A stretch of 21,113 bases of DNA from Methanobacteriota archaeon (GTDB taxonomy: Archaea > Halobacteriota > Syntropharchaeia > JACQPP01): NCBI GenBank assembly GCA_016207465.1, contig JACQPP010000061.1:1-21113 (forward strand), given 5' to 3'. The position numbers and the translations under genes were made by a program. Of this stretch, positions 14,396 through 19,135 are shown piece after piece. The notes beneath the pieces were generated by a model, which saw only the letters and a list, made by a program, of their open reading frames with translations, searched no databases and had not been told where the DNA came from. Numbering within the stretch: the first letter of the stretch is position 1; the number at the start of each line of letters is the position of its first letter.

Positions 14396-14470
14396 TTATC
14401 CGCAGATTACGCAGATTTCGCAGATAAAAAACAACAAAAGTAATCTGTGTAATCTGCGAAATCTGTGGAT
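14395..14470. repeat. AT-rich imperfect inverted repeat (MITE/REP-like)
   Basis: Left arm 14398-14425 and right arm 14443-14470 are 28 nt each and complementary except for 4 positions, with a 17 nt A-rich loop (14426-14442). Within the arms the unit CGCAGATT/AATCTGCG is iterated about three times. The element begins at the stop codon of the winged-helix gene and fills most of the gap to the convergent membrane-anchored gene. It is far more AT-rich than its surroundings. I recall similar CGCAGATTACGCAGATT repeats between genes in many unrelated genomes but cannot verify this here. The loop gives TTTTTT on the minus strand, so it may also terminate the minus-strand gene. Confidence 0.85.
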
Positions 14471-14498
14471 AAATCGGTGGATAAAATTTGGAGGCGTG

Positions 14499-15059
14499 TC
14501 ACCCCACTCGCACCAAAATCTCGTCGCCGTCCCTCACCAGGTGGTTCCGGGGGCCCGGGGGGGGTCTGCCGTTGATGCTCACCCGGACCGGGCCGCGGAT
14601 TCCATCGGGGCACCCTTTCCCCGTGCTGTTGAAGCAGAGGTAGTCGGGTCCCAGGGCGATGCCCACCACGTCGAAGAACCGCCCCAGGGTGATTTCCCCG
14701 CGGGAGTCCACGACCCCCTCGATGTGGATGCGGTTGTCGCCGTGGGTGTGGATGGTGGGGACCCCCACGAAGGGCTCCCCGGGGCCCGGCTCCGGGAGGT
14801 CCGTGAAGGTCCCGTGGATGACGAGGGAGACGTTGGCGTGCCAGTGGAGGGGCCCGAGGGGGAACTCCACCATCTCCTCCGGGGCCACCGGCAGGGGGGC
14901 CACCCGCAGGTAGCCGAGGACCAGCAGGGAGCCGGCGAAGAGCACCCCGATGAGCCTCCACACCCGCAGGGCACTGGGCTCGTCCCACCGGGGACCCGAT
15001 GTCCCCCCGGGGGAGCCGGGGTCCCACCTCTGGGGGTCCGGGGACGGTTCGAGGGACAT
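14499..15059 (-). CDS. Membrane-anchored extracytoplasmic protein with His-rich domain
   Basis: A 186-residue protein with an N-terminal Pro/Gly/Ser-rich segment, one membrane helix at about 33-52 (WRLIGVLFAGSLLVLGYL), and an exported beta-rich domain. Histidines cluster at His72 and His74 (LHWHANVSLVIHG), His104 and His106 (PTIHTHGDN), and His112 (IHIEG). The order HWH, I-x-I/G, HTH, I-H-x-E, then TLG-x-FFD-x-x-G resembles a family of uncharacterised archaeal and bacterial extracytoplasmic proteins that I know only by this pattern. Metal binding, perhaps copper or zinc, is plausible but unproven. Two Cys (142, 150) might form a disulfide. I chose the ATG at 15059 (GGAG 9 nt upstream); an ATG at 15122 would add 21 residues but overlaps the mptE start. 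Confidence 0.78.
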   Translation of the reverse strand: MSLEPSPDPQRWDPGSPGGTSGPRWDEPSALRVWRLIGVLFAGSLLVLGYLRVAPLPVAPEEMVEFPLGPLHWHANVSLVIHGTFTDLPEPGPGEPFVGVPTIHTHGDNRIHIEGVVDSRGEITLGRFFDVVGIALGPDYLCFNSTGKGCPDGIRGPVRVSINGRPPPGPRNHLVRDGDEILVRVG

Positions 15060-15091
15060 CTCTTCTCCGCAGTCGAGGAGGTGGGGAATCC

Positions 15092-15099
15092 AGATAAAG
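15092..15099. promoter_or_regulatory. Shared TATA-like box between His-rich protein gene and mptE
   Basis: AGATAAAG lies in the 61 bp between the divergent starts at 15059 and 15121. Its centre is 25 nt before the mptE ATG (leaderless) and 37 nt before the other ATG, the same asymmetric geometry as at 6762-6773. Confidence 0.45.
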
Positions 15100-15120
15100 G
15101 GTTCCCGCCGATGTCTCTCC

Positions 15121-15789
15121 ATGGGCGTTCCCCCCGCTGCCCGGCGCCGTCCGTCGCGGCTTCAGCCCCCGGTCCCCTGGCCGGTGTGGGAGCCCATCTA
15201 CCGGGAGATTCTGCGGGACTTCGGGTTCGACCCCCTGCGGGACACGGAGTCGGCCCGGGTCCTCGATGGGCTGCTTCGGGGCCGCCCCATCCCAGACCTC
15301 GGCTCCCTCCTGCGGGGCCGCCGGGTGGCGGTGTGCGGAAAGGCCCCATGTCTCGCCCGGGACCTGGAGGGGCTCCGGGCGGGGGAGGTGGTGGTGGCCG
15401 CGGATGGGGCGACCACGACGCTACTGGAGTATGACCGGGTGCCTTCCCTCATCGTCTCCGATCTGGATGGGCGCCTGGAGGACCTGCGGCGGGCCGGTGG
15501 CCTGGGGGCCGTCCTGGTGGTCCACGCCCACGGGGACAACGTCCCCCGGCTCCCCTTCGTGTCGCGCTTGGAGCGGGTTCTGGGGACCACCCAGGGGGAG
15601 CCCTTCGGGTGCCTCCGCAACTATGGGGGGTTCACCGACGGGGACCGGGCGGTCTTCGCGGCCCTCGCCCACGGGGCCCGGGGGGTGCGGCTGCTGGGCT
15701 TTGATTTCGACGACCCCGGGGTGGGAGCGGTGAAGAGGAAAAAGTTGATGTGGGCCCGCCGGTTACTGCGGATGGCGGGTGTGGTGTGA
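15121..15789 (+). CDS. mptE: 6-hydroxymethyl-7,8-dihydropterin pyrophosphokinase (MptE-type)
   Basis: MptE activates 6-hydroxymethyl-dihydropterin with a diphosphate from ATP, a step towards methanopterin or other archaeal folates. The 222-residue product matches this DUF115-type family: WEPIYREILRDFGFD (23-37), VVAADGATTTLLEY (91-104), PSLIVSDLDG (108-117), HAHGDN (135-140), NYGGFTDGDRAVF (167-179), LLGFDFDDPG (191-200) and the basic KRKKL (205-209). The DLDG, HAHGDN and GDRA motifs are likely Mg-ATP and pterin contacts. The start at 15121 is preceded by a TATA-like box at 25 nt. It overlaps the next gene through TGATG, starting a three-gene overlapped operon with a membrane protein and a nuclease. 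It shows that this organism makes a C1-carrier pterin. Confidence 0.9.
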   Translation: MGVPPAARRRPSRLQPPVPWPVWEPIYREILRDFGFDPLRDTESARVLDGLLRGRPIPDLGSLLRGRRVAVCGKAPCLARDLEGLRAGEVVVAADGATTTLLEYDRVPSLIVSDLDGRLEDLRRAGGLGAVLVVHAHGDNVPRLPFVSRLERVLGTTQGEPFGCLRNYGGFTDGDRAVFAALAHGARGVRLLGFDFDDPGVGAVKRKKLMWARRLLRMAGVV

Positions 15790-16247
15790 TGGTGCTTCCT
15801 CCGGTCCTCTGGGTGTTCGTGATTGCCATGAGCCCCTTCGTGGAGTCCCGGTTGGCCATCCCGGCGGGGCTCTACCTGGGGCTGGACCTGCAGACGGCGG
15901 CCCTGGCGGCCCTGGCGGGGAACCTGGCCCCCGTCCTCCCCCTGCTTCTCTTCCTGGAGCCGGTGACCCGCTGGCTGCGGCGGGTCAAGCTCTTCGACCG
16001 CATCCTGGAGCGGCTCTTCCGGTGGACCCGGGAGAAGAAGAACATCCAGAAGGCGGGGACCATGGGGCTCATCGCCACCGCCCTCATCCCGGCCCCCTTC
16101 ACCGGGGCGTGGACCGGGTGCCTCATCACGTTCGTGTTCGGGGTCCGGTGGAAGGTGGCGATTCCCACCATCGTGCTGGGGGTCCTCCAGGAGGTCGTGG
16201 TGGTCTCCCTCCTCTCCCTCGGGGTCCTGAAAGCATTCGGTCTATGA
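15789..16247 (+). CDS. Small integral membrane protein, putative small multidrug export family
   Basis: A 152-residue membrane protein of the family annotated as small multidrug export proteins (COG2426-like). Recognisable segments are SPFVESRLAIPAGLYLG (15-31), GNLAPVLPLLLFLEP (44-58) and ALIPAPFTGAWTG (98-110). About four hydrophobic segments can be drawn at 5-30, 35-57, 92-118 and 123-147, with a basic cytoplasmic loop (residues 61-89) between the second and third. Export function for this family is poorly supported by experiment, so treat the name as a label. Its ATG overlaps the mptE stop (TGATG) and its own stop overlaps the nuclease start (ATGA). Confidence 0.87.
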   Translation: MVLPPVLWVFVIAMSPFVESRLAIPAGLYLGLDLQTAALAALAGNLAPVLPLLLFLEPVTRWLRRVKLFDRILERLFRWTREKKNIQKAGTMGLIATALIPAPFTGAWTGCLITFVFGVRWKVAIPTIVLGVLQEVVVVSLLSLGVLKAFGL

Positions 16248-16936
16248 AACTCCTGGTGGACCACCGGGAGGGACCCCGGTTCCTGGAGATGGTGGAGCGC
16301 CTCGGCCCCGTGGAGGTGGTCCAGCTGCCCCTGGGGGACCTCCTCATCGTCTCCGACCACGGGGGGGTAGTGGTGGAGCGGAAGACCCCCCGGGACTTCG
16401 TGGAGAGCGTGTGGAACCACCACCTCTGGGAGCAGCTGCTGCGGATGGCCCAGGCCGGGGAAATCCTGGGCCACCCGGTGCGCCGGAGGCTGCTGGTCAT
16501 TGACGGCCCCCTGGGGGACTACCTCGCGGGGCGGCGTTCCGGGGAGGCCGAGGCGCGGTTCTACGCGAGCATGATGGGGGCCCTGCTGGAGATTCTCTTC
16601 GTCTACCAGACCCCGGTGGTCCTCGCGGAGAACCCGGCGGCCCTGGAGGCCCTCCTGCGGGTGGAGGTGAAGCGGGAGGTCGAGGGGGAGAACGACGGGC
16701 CCCCGGAGGGGCGCTGGCACCTCGACTTCCGCAAGCGGAACTGGGAGGTCCCCACCCGGGACGACAAGCGCATCGTCCTCTCTGCCATCCCCCTGATTGG
16801 CGAGGAGCACGCCCAGTCCCTCCTGGACCACTTCGGCTCCCTCGCCAATGTCGCCGCGGCCACCGTGAAGGACCTCACCCGGGTGAAGGGCATCGGGGAA
16901 AAGCGGGCCCAACGCATCTACGACATCTTCCACTGA
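16244..16936 (+). CDS. xpf: XPF/Mus81/ERCC4-family structure-specific endonuclease
   Basis: A 230-residue nuclease without a helicase domain. The catalytic core is intact: LLVDHREG (3-10), LGDLLI with Asp32 (30-35), then VVVERKTPRDF with Glu45-Arg46-Lys47 and Asp51, which together give the GD...ERK...D signature that binds metal. The C-terminal 55 residues hold two helix-hairpin-helix units: SAIPLIGEEHAQSLLDHF and VKGIGEKRAQRIYDIF. Such enzymes cut 3' flaps, splayed arms and fork structures in DNA repair, usually as dimers with PCNA. The short helicase-free form is like crenarchaeal XPF and unlike the Hef fusion of many Euryarchaeota. It is the last gene of an overlapped operon with mptE. Confidence 0.93.
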   Translation: MKLLVDHREGPRFLEMVERLGPVEVVQLPLGDLLIVSDHGGVVVERKTPRDFVESVWNHHLWEQLLRMAQAGEILGHPVRRRLLVIDGPLGDYLAGRRSGEAEARFYASMMGALLEILFVYQTPVVLAENPAALEALLRVEVKREVEGENDGPPEGRWHLDFRKRNWEVPTRDDKRIVLSAIPLIGEEHAQSLLDHFGSLANVAAATVKDLTRVKGIGEKRAQRIYDIFH

Positions 16937-16944
16937 CGAAGGGA

Positions 16945-16950
16945 TTTAAA
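16945..16950 (+). promoter_or_regulatory. TATA box for the small membrane protein gene
   Basis: TTTAAA lies 9 nt after the xpf stop and 23-28 nt before the ATG at 16973, predicting a leaderless or very short-leader transcript. Confidence 0.55.
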
Positions 16951-16972
16951 CCCCGGGGGCGAGGGGGAGACG

Positions 16973-17332
16973 ATGGTCCTCGAGGAGGTCTTCCCGGCAT
17001 CGGTCATCTCCATCACCATCCTGGTCCTCGCCATCGCCGCCTTCCTCTCCGTGGCCCTCTTCGCCTCCATCCTCCGGGACACCTTCGAGCTCCGCAAGGC
17101 CCGCCTCTTCCTCCAATACCGGGAGTTCGAGAGGTATTTCACCGCCCTCGCCGTCGCCTTCCTGGCGGCCACCCTCCTCCTGGTCTACTCCGCCTTCTTC
17201 CTCCCGGGAACGATTGACCCCTTCCCCGATTTCCCCCTCATCCTCCTCTGGTTCGGCTCCCTCATCATCGGCTACGTGAAACTCTGGTGGACCTACCGCA
17301 AACCCGACCGCCTCAGCAGGAAGCAACAGTAG
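16973..17332 (+). CDS. Small membrane protein of unknown function
   Basis: A 119-residue protein with three predicted membrane helices at about 9-33, 55-78 and 87-105. Between helices one and two is a basic amphipathic segment (residues 35-54: LRDTFELRKARLFLQYREFE) and the tail is basic (TYRKPDRLSRKQQ), putting the loop and tail on the same or opposite sides depending on topology. I know no family. It has its own TATA box and is a single-gene unit: the ribosomal protein S8e gene converges on it with an 8 bp gap, so the 3' ends of the mRNAs must overlap. A cytoplasmic basic loop could interact with nucleic acid or acidic lipids, but there is no direct evidence. Confidence 0.75.
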   Translation: MVLEEVFPASVISITILVLAIAAFLSVALFASILRDTFELRKARLFLQYREFERYFTALAVAFLAATLLLVYSAFFLPGTIDPFPDFPLILLWFGSLIIGYVKLWWTYRKPDRLSRKQQ

Positions 17333-17340
17333 GGGGTGGT

Positions 17341-17727
17341 CTATCCTTCCTTCGGGAGCAGGATGGCGTGGACGACGCCCTCCTGGCCGGGGCGCGAGGT
17401 GACCCGGGCGGGGCCGAGGGGGGTCCGGATGACGGCCCCCTTGGTGATGATGTTGCGGCGGACGAAGTAGGGGTTGGCCCGGTTCTCCACCACGGTCTCG
17501 ATGGCGACCTTCCGGGTCTTGCCGGTCTTGGGGTCGGTGACGTTGGCGGTGTTCCCCCGGAAGAGGCGGACCTTGGAGTTGCCCCCCCGGGTGCGGACGG
17601 TCTTCCGGCGGTCCCCCCCCAGGAGGGTGAAGGTGGGCTCCGAGCCCAACTCGAACCTCTTCTTCTTCCGGGCCCGGGTCCGCATGCCTCCGGTGGGCTT
17701 GCGGATGGAGCCTCCCTGGTACTTCAT
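17341..17727 (-). CDS. rps8e: Ribosomal protein S8e
   Basis: A 128-residue archaeal/eukaryotic small-subunit ribosomal protein with normal archaeal length. It has MKYQGGSIRKPTGG at the start, the basic ARKKKRFELG segment (19-28), RRKTVRTRGGNSKVRL (40-55), and the C-terminal NIITKGAVIRTPLGPARVTSRPGQ stretch (92-115). It belongs on the small ribosomal subunit and is not found in bacteria, which helps place the organism. It is monocistronic here. The likely TATA box is TATATAC at 17802-17810 on the minus strand, giving a roughly 50 nt leader with GC-rich complementary segments just before the ATG, or alternatively a weaker CATTCATAG at 17757-17765. Confidence 0.97.
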   Translation of the reverse strand: MKYQGGSIRKPTGGMRTRARKKKRFELGSEPTFTLLGGDRRKTVRTRGGNSKVRLFRGNTANVTDPKTGKTRKVAIETVVENRANPYFVRRNIITKGAVIRTPLGPARVTSRPGQEGVVHAILLPKEG

Positions 17728-17734
17728 GATGGGC

Positions 17735-17758
17735 GGGGCCTACCTCGCCCCAGGGGGC
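17735..17758 (-). promoter_or_regulatory. Possible alternative hairpins in the S8e mRNA leader
   Basis: On the minus strand the leader holds GCCCC (17758-17754), GGGGC (17751-17747) and GCCCC (17739-17735), the last ending 7 nt before the ATG. The middle block can pair with either neighbour, though the first option leaves a very tight loop. In such GC-rich DNA this can be chance. Confidence 0.25.
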
Positions 17759-17775
17759 TATGAATGTTTTTCCAA

Positions 17776-17800
17776 CCCCCCCCGGGGGAAAGGGGGGGGG
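17776..17800. repeat. Homopolymeric C8 / G5-A3-G9 block
   Basis: Eight C, then five G, three A and nine G. C8 can pair with G9 as a hairpin, and the G runs are unusual even in this GC-rich window. It sits between the S8e gene and the TATATAT box. Confidence 0.6.
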
Positions 17801-17801
17801 A

Positions 17802-17810
17802 AGTATATAT
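17802..17810. promoter_or_regulatory. Strong, near-symmetric TATA box (TATATAT)
   Basis: AGTATATAT reads as a TATA box on both strands. On minus it would give S8e a leader of about 50 nt. On plus it predicts transcription from about 17830, where no long gene starts: only a 7-codon ATG frame (17836-17859), a CCGGTTC/GAACCGG hairpin (17817-17823 with 17839-17845) and a T5 tract at 17881-17885. The 227 bp gap 17728-17954 holds nothing else I can name. Confidence 0.45.
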
Positions 17811-17916
17811 GCCCCTCCGGTTCTCAGCCGGTCCCATGGAACCGGGTGCCCCTTCATAGGCTTCCCTTCTACCGCTATCGTTTTTCGGCAGGCGGATTGG
17901 GTGTGGATGGCTCAAC

Positions 17917-17926
17917 AAATATTTAA
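17917..17926 (+). promoter_or_regulatory. TATA box for the 17955 gene
   Basis: AAATATTTAA is a strong TATA-like box centred 33 nt before the ATG at 17955, giving a leader of about 6 nt. This favours the ATG at 17955 over in-frame ATGs further upstream (17760, 17907). Confidence 0.6.
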
Positions 17927-17954
17927 CCCACCATCCCGAAACCCTCCCTCTGGC

Positions 17955-18479
17955 ATGGTTTCCCGCCCTCCGTCTCCACCCCAGCCCATGAGGAAGCGGG
18001 TCTACCACCTCTTCCCCGCCTCGGCCCACATCGAGAGGCGGTTCAGGGTCTCCTTCGGTCTCGACCGGGTCGTCCGCTCCCTCCGGTCGGTGGACGGTGC
18101 ATCGGACACCCTGGAGACCCATCTCCCCGACCAGAAGTCCACCCCGGTGGCGGCCAAGCGGGAGTTCCATGTGGAGGTCACCGACCGCAGCGTGGACTTC
18201 ATCCCCATCAGCCAGATGGCCCCGGCGGACGTGGAGGCCGAGGGGACCATCGACTTCCGCATCCGGGTCCGCTACGGCTACCTCACCCAGACCTACAGCC
18301 GCCTGCCCCTGAAGGGGGACCTCTACCTCCTGCGCGCCGACCTCCGCGGGGGGCTCCTCACCCTGCGGCTGGCCCACATGGAGGGCCTCCGCCGCACCCC
18401 CCCGGCCGAGATGTTCCAGAGCGTCTACAGCGCCCTCCAGAAGGCCCGCACCGGTCCCCCCCGCGTCAGAACCATTTAA
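17955..18479 (+). CDS. Protein of unknown function (174 aa)
   Basis: I do not recognise this protein. From the ATG at 17955 it is 174 residues; an ATG at 17988 would begin at MRKRVYHLFPAS and may be the true start. It appears soluble, without Cys, and alternates beta-like stretches (KREFHVEVTDRSVDFIPI, 93-110; TIDFRIRVRYGYL, 122-134) with a helical C-terminus (AEMFQSVYSALQKA). A central symmetric pattern of beta strands, with Leu-Arg-Ala-Asp-Leu-Arg-Gly-Gly-Leu-Leu-Thr-Leu-Arg-Leu near 150, suggests a beta-sheet domain. It is followed by the DUF2240 gene, whose TATA box overlaps this gene's stop codon. Codon composition matches neighbours, so it is probably real. Confidence 0.65.
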   Translation: MVSRPPSPPQPMRKRVYHLFPASAHIERRFRVSFGLDRVVRSLRSVDGASDTLETHLPDQKSTPVAAKREFHVEVTDRSVDFIPISQMAPADVEAEGTIDFRIRVRYGYLTQTYSRLPLKGDLYLLRADLRGGLLTLRLAHMEGLRRTPPAEMFQSVYSALQKARTGPPRVRTI

Positions 18480-18480
18480 A
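18474..18480 (+). promoter_or_regulatory. TATA box for the DUF2240 gene, overlapping upstream stop codon
   Basis: ATTTAAA contains the TAA stop (18477-18479) of the preceding gene and is centred 28 nt before the ATG at 18505, giving a leaderless transcript. Confidence 0.55.
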
Positions 18481-18504
18481 CCCCGGCGGGCCCCCCTGGG
18501 GACG

Positions 18505-18972
18505 ATGGAGGAGTTCCGGGCGGTGGTCGCCGCCCCCTTCCGGGTCCGGGGACGCCCCCGCCTCACCCCCGAGGAATTCCTCCTGGCCCTCTCCCTCGAA
18601 TTGAAATGGTACCCCCGGCCCCAGGCCGAGTCCATCCTCCAGGAGGCCAGGGCCTCCGGCCTCCTCACCCCCCGGGGCGAGACCCTGGAGCCCACCTACC
18701 CCGTGGAGGACACCCCCCCTCCAGCGAGTCCCCCGGTGTGGGGCGGGGCCCCCTTCGAGCGCATCCTCACCCGCCTCATGGCCCGCCTCGGGGTCCCCCG
18801 GGGGGAGGCCATCGCCCGGACCAACCGCAAGCAACAGGCCCTCGATGGGCTGGTGGACCTGGAGGTCGCCGGGCTCCTCGCCGCCCGCGAGGCCTCCATC
18901 CCGGTGGGGGACCTGGTGGACGAAGTGTGGGCGAGCATCTACGGGAAAATGGCACAAAAAGAGAGACCATGA
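18505..18972 (+). CDS. DUF2240-family protein
   Basis: A 155-residue protein that fits the archaeal DUF2240 pattern: an N-terminal helix with AAPFRVRGR (9-17), LTPEEFLLALSLELKWY (20-36), a helix ending in ARASGLLTPRGETLEPTY (48-65), a Pro-rich linker around 70-82, then a second helical domain with FERILTRLMARLGV, the NRKQQALDGLVDLEVAGLLAARE stretch (107-129) and a final helix. The N-terminal half resembles a winged-helix fold. Function is unknown; in other archaea this family has no experimental role that I know. It is the last plus-strand gene before the 163 bp convergent gap. Confidence 0.78.
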   Translation: MEEFRAVVAAPFRVRGRPRLTPEEFLLALSLELKWYPRPQAESILQEARASGLLTPRGETLEPTYPVEDTPPPASPPVWGGAPFERILTRLMARLGVPRGEAIARTNRKQQALDGLVDLEVAGLLAAREASIPVGDLVDEVWASIYGKMAQKERP

Positions 18973-19001
18973 AGACGTCTCGTTCTGAACGCGTCAAGCC
19001 A

Positions 19002-19041
19002 TTTTCTTTCTTTTCCGGATTGAACCGCTTTTCTTTCTTTT
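19002..19041 (+). terminator. Duplicated T-rich terminator-like tract
   Basis: TTTTCTTTCTTTT occurs at 19002-19014 and again, identical, at 19029-19041, 27 nt apart. Placed 30-70 nt after the DUF2240 stop, the T runs fit archaeal U-tract termination of the plus-strand transcript. Confidence 0.5.
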
Positions 19042-19131
19042 GTAGGAGGACCCCGGGTTTTCCGAAGGACAACCCGGGGTCCTCCGTTAGCCCCGGCTCG
19101 AAGAGCCGGGGCGTGACAAAAGATAGAAAAG
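19028..19131. other. Three-way-junction-like nested inverted repeat (possible structured RNA or cruciform)
   Basis: The outer arms CTTTTCTTTCTTTTGT (19028-19043) and 19116-19131 are complementary at 15 of 16 positions. Between them lie two perfect or near-perfect hairpins. Hairpin 1 (19045-19085) has a 15 bp stem GGAGGACCCCGGGTT / AACCCGGGGTCCTCC, one mismatch, three more pairs and a GAA loop. Hairpin 2 (19090-19112) has a 10 bp stem GCCCCGGCTC / GAGCCGGGGC, also with a GAA loop. All three stems close with only 1-4 unpaired bases at the junction. There is no open frame or tRNA pattern. It sits in the gap between two convergent genes. Confidence 0.75.
19117..19131 (-). terminator. T-rich terminator-like tract for the acyl-CoA dehydrogenase transcript
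   Basis: On the minus strand CTTTTCTATCTTTTG begins 4 nt after the acyl-CoA dehydrogenase stop. It is nearly identical to the plus-strand tract at 19028-19042, so the same motif would stop both convergent transcripts. Confidence 0.45.
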
Positions 19132-19135
19132 GGGT

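Noticed and set aside
14395..14470. CRISPR array or attachment site
   Set aside because: The iterated unit is short, lacks spacers and is arranged as an inverted repeat; no cas or integrase gene is near.
19045..19112. tRNA or intrinsic terminator
   Set aside because: No cloverleaf, anticodon arm or T-loop consensus, and the T tracts precede rather than follow the hairpins in each direction.
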